Positions 10,105 through 20,341 of a DNA stretch of 64,000 nt are shown one piece after another. Made by a program: the position numbers and the translations under genes. The notes under the pieces are model-generated. The model was given only the letters and a program-made list of their open reading frames with translations. It searched no databases and had not been told where the DNA came from. The DNA is from Elusimicrobia bacterium GWA2_66_18 (GTDB lineage Bacteria; Elusimicrobiota; Elusimicrobia; UBA1565; UBA9628), in NCBI GenBank assembly GCA_001799675.1, contig MGTX01000014.1, forward strand, positions 1-64,000, given 5' to 3'. Numbering within the stretch: position 1 is the first letter of the stretch; each line of letters starts with the position of its first letter.

Positions 10105-11112
10105 CTATTGCAGCGGCTCGGCGAGAGTGGCCTCTTCCTTCGTCATGGGCTCGTGAGCCTGGTGGGGCTCGACGCGGATGGGGCAGGCGTCGTCGGTGCA
10201 GCGAGCGCAGTACTTGCGCCGGCAGGGGTCGATGTGGGTGTGGACCTCGCCCTCCAGGCCGGCCGCCGCGATGAGAGCCGTCTCGAAGCGCTCCGCGGCG
10301 TCGTGCGCCTTGACGACCTCCTCGTACTCCGGCACGACCAGGTGGATGTCCACGTGCGTGTAGCGCCCCGAGCGGATGGCGCGCAGGCCGTGCACGGTGA
10401 TGATCCCGTTCTTCGCCACGCCCTTGTGCAGGAGCCCGTCGAGGCTGGCCACGATGATCTCGATCATGCCCGTATCCTCCTCATCGAGGAGCGCGGAGGC
10501 GGCCTCGCGCACCAGGCCGAAGCCGGTCTTGGCGAGGATGAGGGCGACGAGGATGGCCACGAGCGGATCGAGCCATCTCAGACCGGTCGCCATGACCATC
10601 AGGAGTCCGATCAATATCCCGACCGAGGTATAAAAGTCGGAGAGGACGTGGCGCCCGTCGGCCACGAGCGTCTTTGACTTAAGACGCTGCCCCGCATGGA
10701 TGAGATAGCGGCCCAGCAGTCCGTTGAGAGCCCCCGCCAGGACATTCAGGGCCAGGCCCACACCCAGGCTCTTGAGCTCGACGCCCCTGAAGAGGACCAT
10801 CACCGACTCGTACAGGATGATGACGGCCGCCAGCGAGATGAGGCCGCCTTCGAAGGCGGCGGCGAAGTACTCCATCTTGCCGTGGCCGTAGGGATGATCG
10901 CGGTCGGCGGGCTGGCCGGCGAAGAGGACCGCGCCCAGGCTGAAGGCGGCGGCCACGACGTTGACGATGCTCTCCAGCGCATCCGATTGGAGGGCCATCG
11001 AACCGGTCAGGAAGTAGGCCGCCGCCTTGAGCGCCAGGATCGCTATACCCGCGACGAGCGAGATGAGGATGGCGCGCACGCGCCCGCGTTGGGCCTGCTC
11101 GGCGTGAGTCAT
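10105..11112 (-). CDS. Cation diffusion facilitator (CDF) family transporter
   Basis: SMALQSDALESIVNVVAAAFSL, HPYGHGKMEYFAA; C-terminal Cys cluster CRRKYCARCTDDAC. Confidence 0.9.
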   Translation of the reverse strand: MTHAEQAQRGRVRAILISLVAGIAILALKAAAYFLTGSMALQSDALESIVNVVAAAFSLGAVLFAGQPADRDHPYGHGKMEYFAAAFEGGLISLAAVIILYESVMVLFRGVELKSLGVGLALNVLAGALNGLLGRYLIHAGQRLKSKTLVADGRHVLSDFYTSVGILIGLLMVMATGLRWLDPLVAILVALILAKTGFGLVREAASALLDEEDTGMIEIIVASLDGLLHKGVAKNGIITVHGLRAIRSGRYTHVDIHLVVPEYEEVVKAHDAAERFETALIAAAGLEGEVHTHIDPCRRKYCARCTDDACPIRVEPHQAHEPMTKEEATLAEPLQ

Positions 11113-11116
11113 ATGT

Positions 11117-11560
11117 TTACGGTCCGACGACACACTGCCCTCCCAAGCCGGTATTGACGCCTCTTTGGACGTCGATGACGCTGCACGAGCCGTCGCCGTT
11201 TAAATCCGACGTGCAAGCCGCCGCGCCCAGGGCCGCATTGACCTGCAATTGCACGTCCGCCACGTCGGTCGAACCGTCCCGATTGACGTCGCAGGCGGAA
11301 TAAACGCTCAAGGTGAGCGTGCCGGCGCCCGTGCCGCCCGCGTTGGCGGCGCTTATGGCCACGCTGGAAGTCCCGATCGTCGCGGGCGTTCCGGAGATGA
11401 GGCCCATGACGGTGTTGACCGACAAGCCCGCCGGCAGGCCGGCGGCGTTGAAGCTCGTGGGGCTGTTGGCGGCCGTGATCTGATAGCTCAACGCGGTTCC
11501 TACCGTGCCGGTCGAGGTCAGCGCGCTGGTGATGACCGGCGCGAGGCTGCCGGTCGCGCC
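11117..11560 (-). repeat. Putative-Ig + dockerin tail cassette, copy 1
   Basis: Core ttggcggcgcttatggccacgctggaagtcccgatcgtcgcgggcgttccggagatgaggccc is identical to copy 2; the rest is highly similar. Confidence 0.9.
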
Positions 11561-14500
11561 TAGAGTGAAAATATAACCATTGCCCATTATCTGACCATTG
11601 CTTGCATCAACCGCGACGGTAAAATTGCTCTTCAACTTAATCGTATTGCCGACGACGTTAACATCCGCGCTCCCATCTCCAGACTCTATGAAGTAGCCAT
11701 CCACGCGTTGCGTGGAGAGCACCGCTTCACCAGCTTTAAGCGTTACGACCCCATTCGTTGAATTGAACACCACGAAGAGTTTTCCTTTATTAACTAGGTT
11801 GGCGGTTCCGGGATGGCGGGAATACATCACATCTCCATCTATGCGGCTTTGTTGATAGCCGTTGGCGTCGTAGCTGTCGTAGACGGGGTTGGTAAGGCTA
11901 GTGTTATTGTTCAAAACACGATGAGCAGGGTCAACCGCTATCCCATTGAGATTATCCCAATTTGGAATAACGCGGATAAGCTTGAGACGGGGGTAGACCT
12001 GGGTGATACTTTGAAAATCCGGCATAGTCCCTACCCCTCCAAATCTTCCAAACCAATTAAACCAAGCCCCATTTTTGCCTGCCTTTGCTGCAATTCGACG
12101 ATTAACGAGTTCTTCTACTTTACTCGATTGCGCCGAACCCACCATATCTTTGGTGATTTTCATGCCGGCATAAGCCGGCATACGGTTCGGATCATTAAAA
12201 TCATCAATAAATTCAGTTGTTGCGCCTTCAGAGAGCAGTATATCCGGAGCTAGTGAATCCCTATCTGCCAACCTTTGACTTACTGTGTATATCCATTCCT
12301 CTATAGCCTGCGGATTATATAACCAAGATGGCTCCAATCCCCATTTGGCATTACTATAGGTTTTCTTGGTTTCTGCGCTAAGCTGCTTATGATACTGCGC
12401 CATACCGTTACTATATGTTGTGAACTGCTTAATGGTTGTTCCATCCAATCCTACATGAGAAACCCCGGAATCTGTACCTGTCCATAAAGCCAAAGTGGCT
12501 GAACCGCCAGGAGGGTTTGCGGTATCTCTATAAAACACTCCGGTAATCGCGGCCACATCTGAAATATAACCAGCAAAACTCATCCCGGTATTAGTTTTGT
12601 AAGCATTTACAGATGCGATTATACCATTAACAACTTCATCAATAACTGCTTGCTGCTGGAAATCCCAGGTTGGTTGGAACTTGGTCGAGACATACGGTGG
12701 GGGATTGCCTCCACAAGCAAACATATCAGGCCATGTCGATTTAGCATCCTTCCATGTCATTCTCTTACTGTACCAATCTTTTTGCGCCTGTGTATAAACA
12801 AAACCAGACCCAGGAGTAACATCTATGACTCTCGGATTAAGGATCGTTTTCCCATATGCATCTGTTTTAGGAAGAGTAGCGAACAAATTGTAATCATAAT
12901 ATGGGTCAGTCAGATAAAAACTTAGTCCGACTCCTTGCGTATTATAAACATTAACCCCAGATCTCATGATGGCAATATGGTCATAGCCCATCTGTTTGGC
13001 ATATTTTATTGAATTGAATGCGTTATCTCTCCAGGCAATGGCATAAATATTTTTCCAGCTCTCGTCCTTAGCCAGAACGATAGAAGCGCTGTAAGCTGAG
13101 GATAAATTGCCCAGGATATCCCTATACCAGACATAGACAGTTTTGCTTCCGTCTTGGGGAGAAAGATAATAGGGCATAAATCCGGAATAATTCGCGGATG
13201 GAGCGACGCTCTTCCAGTTAGGGCTGGAAGCAGGGGGGGCAGTGTTTGATTCTGAAGCGTAATAAGCGTTGACCTGATCGGGATCGTCAGCGGCCAGGTT
13301 AAGATAAACCCGCTCGCTATTCGTGGGAATAAGGGTTCCGTAGTTTATCTGGAGTGAGCCGGTAGGCCCGGAGTTTTGAGCCGCAGTTGTGGCGCCGGCT
13401 GGACTGCTTTGAGCGCTGGCATTGCCTGCGGCGTCATAAGCCGAAATAGTATAATAATAATTAGTATTCGCTGAAAGGCCGATATTTGAATAGGTTGTTC
13501 CGGAAGTTATCGAAGCTATCAGGTTTGTCCCTCTATACACACGATATCCGGCAACTCCCACATTATCATTAGAAGCGCTCCAGGAAAGGTCTATCCGGGA
13601 AGAAGAAATAGCGGTAGCGGTAAGATTCTGCGGGACACTGGGCGCAGTGCTATCTAAAGTAGTAAAAGACATCTCGCTCCCATTAGTAGTGCCTGCGCTG
13701 TTAGTAGCCGCCACCCTATAATAATAGGTGGTATTTGGGGATAAGCCGGTTAAATTGGCTCCTACTGATGTAGTGCCGCTTGAAGCGGATATGCTATTGG
13801 GATTAGCATTAATCTTCCCATAATAAGAGCCTGAGGTTGTACCATAGTCAAAGTGAACATTGGTAGACGAACCGTTGGGGTTAACGTTGCCGTTTAAAGT
13901 GGCTGAAGTTGCGGTTCGGTTAGTTTCGGAGTTAGTAGTTGCCGTAGGGGCTGCCGAAGTTGATTGGGATAGAGTAAAGATATAGCCTGCGCCCTGCGCT
14001 TGTTCTGTAGCAGTCAAAGCTCTGGTTAAGGTTATTTGATTTCCTGAAATGCTAAAGTCACCGCTTTTAACATCACTGCCTGCCTCAATAAAATATCCGT
14101 CAACACCATAAGCTGAAAGCGCTGTCTCCCCAGGCTTAAGATTAATCACTCCATTAGTGGTATTAAACACCGCGAAGAGCTTGCCGGTCTTCCAGTGGCG
14201 GGAATACATCACATCGCTGCTAATATAACTATTTGTGCTTTGATATACAGAGCCGTTCCAAGAACGCGACCCAAGCGGAACATTCGTAAGATTATCCCAG
14301 TTGGGAATACACTTAATTAATTTTAATCTTGGATAAACCTGTTTAATGCTTGTCCAAGACATAACAGTTCCAGAAGTGCCAAATGTCAGGCTCCAATTAA
14401 ACCAGGCTCCATTAATTCCTGCTTTTCCAGCGATAGTTCGATTTTCTACTTCTCCTGCAATATTCGGGCCGGAAGACATTTGGCTTCCAACCATATTTTT

Positions 14501-15604
14501 TGTGATAGCCATGCTGGCAAGATCCTGGGCTCGTAGCGTATTATTAAAATTATCGACAAATTCGGTTGTTGGCCCCTCCTCGGATAGCATATCGGGAGTT
14601 AATAAATCCTTATCTGACCTATTGCTTACTTGGTTAACGTATTCATCTACTGTCCATGGTTGTGTAGTATCATTCCAATTCCATAATCTAGCCGGCTCTA
14701 TCAACCATTTAGCATTCGACCATTGCCCCTTCATTCTGGCATTTAAATCCTTATAAAACGCAGCCATTCCGTCACTATAGATTGTATATTGTTTAGTCGA
14801 AGTTCCATCTATTCCAATGTGGGGAACCCCATAATTTCCTCCTGTCCAATATTTTAAGGTGGTAATACCGGGTGTTGCAGGGATTCCCGTACCGTCAGAA
14901 TAAAATACACCCGTCAGCGTAGGCACATCAAAATAAACTCCCGCAAAAGGCATAGATGTTTTTGCTACAAAATTTGCCGCCGCCGCAAGAATATTATCAA
15001 CAACCTCTTTTATTACTGCTTGCTGTTGGAAATCCCAAAAAGGAGCAAATCTAGTATAATTTGTCAACCATCCCCAACCTCCATTAGCAAGATTATTAGG
15101 CCATTGTGCTGTTGTATTTTTCCATACCATGCGCTGGTTGTACCAATTCTTTTGCGCTTGCGTATAACAATAGACCGTTCTTGGTGTACCGTCAGAATTG
15201 GTTCCTCGTGTACCGTCAGGATTATAGACAGGAGTAACATCTATCATTCTTATATTAAGTACAGTTCTTCCATTTAGGTCTGGTTGTGGAAACGCGGCAT
15301 AAACCTGCGGGTCATAGTAAGGATCTATCATAAAGAAACTGAGTTTCTGGTTTGGATTATTTATACTGTCAGTCTTATAAACATTATTATTCTGCCAAGC
15401 AAAAGAGGGTTTAATACCGATATGATCATAACCCATCTGTCTTGCGTAAATTACAGCATTGGCAGGAACATCGTTTGCAATAATTGTATACCGATTTTTC
15501 CAGCTCTCATTTGACTGCTGCTGTGATTGCGCGGAGGTGTTTAGTGCAGAAACCTGAGTTAATACTAAAGCCGTCAACCCCAAAAGCTTAATCATCTTTT
15601 TCAT
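11117..15604 (-). CDS. Large secreted modular protein: duplicated putative TIM-barrel/glycosidase-like module flanking two FN3-like domains, then putative-Ig and dockerin-type tail
   Basis: Start MKKMIKLLGL signal peptide. Modules begin ESWKNRYTIIANDVPANAVIYARQMGYDHIGI and ESWKNIYAIAWRDNAFNSIKYAKQMGYDHIAI. FN3-like APSVPQNLTATAISSSRIDLSW. C-terminal DVNRDGSTDVADVQLQVNAALG / DLNGDGSCSVIDVQRGVNTGLG. Confidence 0.75.
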   Translation of the reverse strand: MKKMIKLLGLTALVLTQVSALNTSAQSQQQSNESWKNRYTIIANDVPANAVIYARQMGYDHIGIKPSFAWQNNNVYKTDSINNPNQKLSFFMIDPYYDPQVYAAFPQPDLNGRTVLNIRMIDVTPVYNPDGTRGTNSDGTPRTVYCYTQAQKNWYNQRMVWKNTTAQWPNNLANGGWGWLTNYTRFAPFWDFQQQAVIKEVVDNILAAAANFVAKTSMPFAGVYFDVPTLTGVFYSDGTGIPATPGITTLKYWTGGNYGVPHIGIDGTSTKQYTIYSDGMAAFYKDLNARMKGQWSNAKWLIEPARLWNWNDTTQPWTVDEYVNQVSNRSDKDLLTPDMLSEEGPTTEFVDNFNNTLRAQDLASMAITKNMVGSQMSSGPNIAGEVENRTIAGKAGINGAWFNWSLTFGTSGTVMSWTSIKQVYPRLKLIKCIPNWDNLTNVPLGSRSWNGSVYQSTNSYISSDVMYSRHWKTGKLFAVFNTTNGVINLKPGETALSAYGVDGYFIEAGSDVKSGDFSISGNQITLTRALTATEQAQGAGYIFTLSQSTSAAPTATTNSETNRTATSATLNGNVNPNGSSTNVHFDYGTTSGSYYGKINANPNSISASSGTTSVGANLTGLSPNTTYYYRVAATNSAGTTNGSEMSFTTLDSTAPSVPQNLTATAISSSRIDLSWSASNDNVGVAGYRVYRGTNLIASITSGTTYSNIGLSANTNYYYTISAYDAAGNASAQSSPAGATTAAQNSGPTGSLQINYGTLIPTNSERVYLNLAADDPDQVNAYYASESNTAPPASSPNWKSVAPSANYSGFMPYYLSPQDGSKTVYVWYRDILGNLSSAYSASIVLAKDESWKNIYAIAWRDNAFNSIKYAKQMGYDHIAIMRSGVNVYNTQGVGLSFYLTDPYYDYNLFATLPKTDAYGKTILNPRVIDVTPGSGFVYTQAQKDWYSKRMTWKDAKSTWPDMFACGGNPPPYVSTKFQPTWDFQQQAVIDEVVNGIIASVNAYKTNTGMSFAGYISDVAAITGVFYRDTANPPGGSATLALWTGTDSGVSHVGLDGTTIKQFTTYSNGMAQYHKQLSAETKKTYSNAKWGLEPSWLYNPQAIEEWIYTVSQRLADRDSLAPDILLSEGATTEFIDDFNDPNRMPAYAGMKITKDMVGSAQSSKVEELVNRRIAAKAGKNGAWFNWFGRFGGVGTMPDFQSITQVYPRLKLIRVIPNWDNLNGIAVDPAHRVLNNNTSLTNPVYDSYDANGYQQSRIDGDVMYSRHPGTANLVNKGKLFVVFNSTNGVVTLKAGEAVLSTQRVDGYFIESGDGSADVNVVGNTIKLKSNFTVAVDASNGQIMGNGYIFTLGATGSLAPVITSALTSTGTVGTALSYQITAANSPTSFNAAGLPAGLSVNTVMGLISGTPATIGTSSVAISAANAGGTGAGTLTLSVYSACDVNRDGSTDVADVQLQVNAALGAAACTSDLNGDGSCSVIDVQRGVNTGLGGQCVVGP

Positions 15605-15644
15605 AGGCCCCCTCTCTCCATTCGTCTGGGCGCAAGTCATATAT

Positions 15645-16070
15645 TTATGGACCGACGACACACGGTCCTCCCAAGCCGGCATTGACGCCCCTTTGAACGT
15701 CGATCACGTTGCATAAGCCGTCGCGGTTTAAATCCGACGTGCAAGCCGTCGCGCCCAAAGCCTGATTGACCTGCAATTGCACGTCCACCACGTTGGTCGA
15801 CCCATCCTGGTTTAGATCGCAGGCCGAATAGACGCTCAACGCCAGGCTAGCAGAGCCCGTGCCGCTTGAGTTGGCGGCGCTTATGGCCACGCTGGAAGTC
15901 CCGATCGTCGCGGGCGTTCCGGAGATGAGGCCCGTGACGGTGTTGACCGACAAGCCCGCCGGCAGGCCCGCGGCGCTGAAGCTCACGGGGCTGTTGACGG
16001 CCGTGATCTGGTAGCTCAACGCGGTTCCTATCGTGCCGGTCGAGGTCAGCGCGCTGGTGATGACCGGCGC
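15645..16070 (-). repeat. Putative-Ig + dockerin tail cassette, copy 2
   Basis: Same cassette as 11117-11560, including the shared ending CVVGP. Confidence 0.9.
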
Positions 16071-18278
16071 GGAGATGCCGGGGTTGTTGACCACCACGGT
16101 GACGGCCGCCAAGGCGGCGTTGCCCGAGATGTCGACGGCCCTGGCGGTGATGATATGACTGCTATTGGTCAGAGCGGCGGTGTTGAAGCTGAAAGTCCAG
16201 GAAGCTGTGCCCGAGGCCAGGCCGTAGGCCGCCCCGTCGATGAAAACGGCAACGCTCGAGACGACGACGTTGTCGGTGGCGACGCCGGTGATGACCGTGA
16301 TTCCGGACACATTGCTTCCGGTGGTGGGGCTGGTGATGGCAATAGACGGGAGTTGAGTATCCGAGCCTGATGGCGCATTATTCCTTATCATCGCTCCGGG
16401 AAGGTTGGCGATATCCGCAGCATAAGCCAGCTTGTTGCGCAGGGTAAAAACCTGAGTAAACCAATCAATTTCGTCAATAAATCTGGTTTCATTTTTAACC
16501 GTTTTAACAGTTTTATTGATATCCAAAATATAGGAATTCCATAATTCAAAACTTCTTGAACCGATATTGAAAGCGTTGTAAAAGCCTTGGCGTATTTTTA
16601 GGAACTGGCTGTCGTCCAAAGAACTGCTGTCAAAGAAACTGTTAGATGCCTGCGTCCAATTCATTCCTCCGTCTTGACCGGCTGCTCGCAGGTTCCACCA
16701 ATTGCGGACAGGGGGGATAGGAATGGTCTCATCATATTGATTTCCGGTTAAAGCGTATTCGATCCCTTTAGTGTCGCTCGTGCTGCCGTCAAGGCTGTAA
16801 TTGGCAAAAATAAGACCGGGGTCTCTGGGAAAGGGCTTATTATCCAGCATCACGGCGTTATAAAAATAATCGTACCAATCGCTTTTACCGTCATATTGGT
16901 CGCCCCAACTTGTTTTAAACCAATTATGGTTTAAAAAAGAGTTTGAATTAATAACGTAACCGGAGTTGTTTTTTATGCCGGCGACGACGCCGGCGCCATA
17001 TTGAGGAAAAGCGCTCAAGGCCCAGCTCATCCATTGAGCTCGAGTCATGTTGTGAGAAGACAGATATGTCTTGAACTCGGTCGGATCCAACCCATACCAG
17101 CCATATTGGCCGGGATCGGGACCGGGAGCGGCGACCGGCCGGGAGATAAAGCCGATGACGGAATTAAGAGGATCGGTTTTATCACCGTAAACACCCATCA
17201 CCACATCGTAAAGAGCATTGTTAGCGCTATTGTGCACGATAAGCTCGCTTAAGTCGTTGATAGTCGTGTCGTCGTAGACTTCCAACCAGCAAGAATCCGG
17301 CTTGGGCAGGCTATTCCTGTCTATAATCATTCTGAATGAATGACCCTTAGCCTCCCAATCATCATAGGCCCAAACTGGACCGAAATTAGTTTGACTGCCG
17401 TCCAGGTTGTTTTTATCATCACATGTCGTTGCCCCGCTTGAAAGCGCAATTGAATTAGTGCCTCTGATATATAAATTAACTTTTTTATCTGCGGCGCCGG
17501 CTTGAGCGAGAATCCTGGCCACATATTGACCCATTGAGCTGGTTTTATACTGTTGGGGAGTGATCGGGCCGTTGGGCTGAATCCTGGACCAGGACAAACT
17601 CAAGGATAGACCATCAATCCAATTTTGATTCAGCGCCCATATTGGAGAACCAGGCTGAGTATCGAGAGTGGATGTAGAAATGTTTCCAAACCAGTAGATG
17701 CCTCCCCAATGAGTTTGACGTGGGCTTACGGCCAGCGCGCCGGCTTGCATGCCTATTCTTTCCGGCTGAGCGAGAAGCCAACGGATGGACATCGGCCCGG
17801 AGTTGGCGCTGAAGGCATTCCTTTTGATAACCAGCTTAATATTACGGTCTGTCTGAGTGTAAGCGGCTTGACTCGGCAAAGGATCATTCCAATCATTATC
17901 ATTGATCAGAAGCATGAAAAATCCGTCCTTGCCGTTGTTTTTCCAAGGACCGCCGAAATTATTATAATCTTCCATTGCTTGAATACTGCCGACGGATTTC
18001 GAAATACCCGTATTATCCACTAAATCAAAAGAAATCACGTCGCCGGTTTTTACATTCTTCGCTTGAAATAATAAGCGGATATTGCCGGGCATTTGAGGCA
18101 GACCAAGGGCTTCGATTGTATCCGCTGCAATTCCCCGATCACCGGCGTCGGGATAGCCGAAAGAGACCGTCTGCGCCGATGCAATATTGCCAGACGATAA
18201 AAACAGAGTCGCCGCAATTGCGGTTCCCATGCCGCGATCCCTAATTCTACTGTGCCGCACTTGGTATAAATCCATCAA
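15645..18278 (-). CDS. Secreted modular protein of unknown catalytic function with Ig-like repeats and dockerin-type C-terminus
   Basis: Signal peptide (possible start M17 at 18230), Big-type SPTTGSNVSGITVITGVATDN, putative-Ig APVITSALTSTGTIGTALSYQITA, dockerin-like DLNQDGSTNVVDVQ/DLNRDGLCNVIDVQ, terminal CVVGP. Confidence 0.7.
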   Translation of the reverse strand: MMDLYQVRHSRIRDRGMGTAIAATLFLSSGNIASAQTVSFGYPDAGDRGIAADTIEALGLPQMPGNIRLLFQAKNVKTGDVISFDLVDNTGISKSVGSIQAMEDYNNFGGPWKNNGKDGFFMLLINDNDWNDPLPSQAAYTQTDRNIKLVIKRNAFSANSGPMSIRWLLAQPERIGMQAGALAVSPRQTHWGGIYWFGNISTSTLDTQPGSPIWALNQNWIDGLSLSLSWSRIQPNGPITPQQYKTSSMGQYVARILAQAGAADKKVNLYIRGTNSIALSSGATTCDDKNNLDGSQTNFGPVWAYDDWEAKGHSFRMIIDRNSLPKPDSCWLEVYDDTTINDLSELIVHNSANNALYDVVMGVYGDKTDPLNSVIGFISRPVAAPGPDPGQYGWYGLDPTEFKTYLSSHNMTRAQWMSWALSAFPQYGAGVVAGIKNNSGYVINSNSFLNHNWFKTSWGDQYDGKSDWYDYFYNAVMLDNKPFPRDPGLIFANYSLDGSTSDTKGIEYALTGNQYDETIPIPPVRNWWNLRAAGQDGGMNWTQASNSFFDSSSLDDSQFLKIRQGFYNAFNIGSRSFELWNSYILDINKTVKTVKNETRFIDEIDWFTQVFTLRNKLAYAADIANLPGAMIRNNAPSGSDTQLPSIAITSPTTGSNVSGITVITGVATDNVVVSSVAVFIDGAAYGLASGTASWTFSFNTAALTNSSHIITARAVDISGNAALAAVTVVVNNPGISAPVITSALTSTGTIGTALSYQITAVNSPVSFSAAGLPAGLSVNTVTGLISGTPATIGTSSVAISAANSSGTGSASLALSVYSACDLNQDGSTNVVDVQLQVNQALGATACTSDLNRDGLCNVIDVQRGVNAGLGGPCVVGP

Positions 18279-18291
18279 CCTGAATTGGCCT

Positions 18292-18395
18292 CGGAGATCT
18301 CCCTCCGCTGCTGGGGTCTGCTGCCGGGCGCTCCGATGCCTTCCCGGGCGGGACTCGCACCCGCTGGTAATGCGCGACCTTACGGCGCGACATAT
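18292..18395 (-). other. Candidate structured RNA/leader upstream of the 15645-18278 gene
   Basis: Consecutive inverted repeats: cggag-atctcc-ctccg (18292-18307), ccggg...cccgg (18323-18346), gcggg-actcgca-cccgc (18348-18364). Confidence 0.35.
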
Positions 18396-18504
18396 TCACA
18401 GTGTAACACATGAATGTTAAGCCTGCGTCTCTATAACCTTAAGATTGTGTAAAGGCCCTGCTCGTGTCGGTCGAGTTCGAGAGGCCGGCCTGTCCGGCGC
18501 CCGA

Positions 18505-19536
18505 TCAGTCGCCGAGCACCGACTCGGGACGCAGGAAGTGGCAGGTATAGCCCTTCGGGTGCTTCTCCAGATAGTCCTGGTGGTCCTCTTCGGCCTTCCA
18601 GAACGGTCCCGCCTTGGAGATCTCCGTCGCGATGGGCGCTCCCCACTTGCCCTTCTTGTTGAGGCGTTCCTTCATGGCCTCGGCGGTCTTGCGCTGATCT
18701 TCGGTATGGAAGAAGATGGCCGAGCGGTAGGAAGCGCCGGTATCGTTGCCCTGTCGGTTCAACGTCGTCGGGTCGTGCATGCGGAAATACCAGCGAAGAA
18801 GACGCTCAAAAGGCAGTTTTTCGGGGTCATAGATCACCTGGACCGCCTCGGCGTGGCCTTCGTGGTTCTTATAGGTCGCGCCGGCGACCTTGCCGCCGGC
18901 GTAGCCGACCTCGGTGCGCAGGACGCCGGGGATTCCCCTTAAGATGCGCTGCATGCCCCAGAAGCAGCCGCCGGCCAACTCCACGGTCTGCGTGCGGACC
19001 GTCTTTAAAAGCGGCAGGAACCGGCCGTAGCCCTCGGCCTCCAGCTTGTCGAGGGGCACAAAGCGCAGGGCGGCGGAGTTCATGCAGTAGCGCAGGCCCC
19101 CGGCCTCCTTGGGTCCATCGGCAAAGACATGCCCGAGATGCGCCTGACCGTGCTTGGATCGCACCTCGGTACGCCCAGCGAAGAGCTTGCGGTCGGTCTT
19201 CTCCGTGATGTTCTCCGGGACCAGGGGCCGAGTGAAACTGGGCCAGCCCGTGCCGGAGTCGAACTTGTCGAGCGAGGAGAAGAGCGGCTCGCCGCTGATG
19301 ACATCCACGTAGATGCCGGGCGCGTGGTTGTCCCAATACGCGTTCTCGAAAGGAGGCTCGGTTTCCTCGTTGCAGGCGACCGCGTACTGCCGGGGCGTCA
19401 GCTTCTTGCGGAGATCCTCGTCGGAGGGCCTCTGGTAGTCGCTCATCGTATTCTCCTTCGGGGCGTCGGCGGCGCGAGACGGCGCGGCTAACGCCATGGA
19501 AAACGCCGCGGCGAATAGTCTCATCCTGGTCATCAT
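18505..19536 (-). CDS. msrBA: Exported bifunctional peptide methionine sulfoxide reductase, MsrB-MsrA fusion
   Basis: MsrB-like [10 protein letters not shown]...[13 protein letters not shown] followed by Msr[18 protein letters not shown]...EVGYAGG; N-terminal signal peptide [23 protein letters not shown]. Confidence 0.9.
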   Translation of the reverse strand: MMTRMRLFAAAFSMALAAPSRAADAPKENTMSDYQRPSDEDLRKKLTPRQYAVACNEETEPPFENAYWDNHAPGIYVDVISGEPLFSSLDKFDSGTGWPSFTRPLVPENITEKTDRKLFAGRTEVRSKHGQAHLGHVFADGPKEAGGLRYCMNSAALRFVPLDKLEAEGYGRFLPLLKTVRTQTVELAGGCFWGMQRILRGIPGVLRTEVGYAGGKVAGATYKNHEGHAEAVQVIYDPEKLPFERLLRWYFRMHDPTTLNRQGNDTGASYRSAIFFHTEDQRKTAEAMKERLNKKGKWGAPIATEISKAGPFWKAEEDHQDYLEKHPKGYTCHFLRPESVLGD

Positions 19537-19603
19537 AACACTCCTCGGCGGCGCTCCGCGACCTTTGATGACAGGGCCGCGGGCGAAATTATAGACTCGA
19601 CCC

Positions 19604-20341
19604 ATGATCCAGTCCGACACGGTCGGCTACGGCACGGCTTTCCTCGCGGGGATCGTCTCCTTCCTCTCTCCGTGCGTCCTGCCGCTGGCTCCCGGCTACA
19701 TCTCCTTCATGTCCGGGCTCTCCCTGAAGGAATTGGGCCACGGCGCCAAGCCGGGCGAGACCTTCCGGCACGCGGGCTGGGAGTCCCTCTTCTTCGTGCT
19801 GGGCTTCTCGACGGTCTTCACGGCCCTGGGGGCCAGCGCCTCGGCCGCGGGCTCCTTGCTCGCGGCCAACATGCCCGTCGTGACCAAGATCGCGGGCGCT
19901 CTCATCGTGCTCTTCGGCCTGCACATGACAGGCATCATCCAGATCCCCATCCTTTATTACCATAAGCGCGCCGACGCGGGGGCCTTCAAGGCCGGCTATC
20001 TCGGCTCCTTCCTGATGGGCCTGGCCTTCGCCTGCGGCTGGACGCCCTGCATAGGCCCCATCCTCTCCGGCATCCTCGCCCTGGCCGCCACGCGCGAGAC
20101 CGTCCTCCAGGGCATGCGCCTGCTCTTCGTCTACTCCATGGGCCTGGGCATCCCCTTCATCATCACGGGCTTCGCGGTCGGCGGCTTCCTGCGCTTCTTC
20201 GCCCGCTACAAGAAATACATCCGCGCCGGAGAGGTCTTCGCGGGTGCGCTCCTCGTCGCCGTCGGCATCCTCATCTTCACCGACCGCCTGACGACGTTCA
20301 TCCGCATCATGCCCAAGAGCCTGGTCGGATCAACCCTCTGA
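19604..20341 (+). CDS. ccdA: Cytochrome c biogenesis / thiol-disulfide interchange membrane protein CcdA
   Basis: [23 protein letters not shown] and [22 protein letters not shown]. Confidence 0.9.
   Translation: MIQSDTVGYGTAFLAGIVSFLSPCVLPLAPGYISFMSGLSLKELGHGAKPGETFRHAGWESLFFVLGFSTVFTALGASASAAGSLLAANMPVVTKIAGALIVLFGLHMTGIIQIPILYYHKRADAGAFKAGYLGSFLMGLAFACGWTPCIGPILSGILALAATRETVLQGMRLLFVYSMGLGIPFIITGFAVGGFLRFFARYKKYIRAGEVFAGALLVAVGILIFTDRLTTFIRIMPKSLVGSTL

Noticed and set aside
18348-18364. tRNA gene suggested by the T-arm-like gcgggtgcgagtcccgc
   Set aside because: No acceptor, D-arm or anticodon arm could be assembled around it; kept only as part of a structured-region finding.
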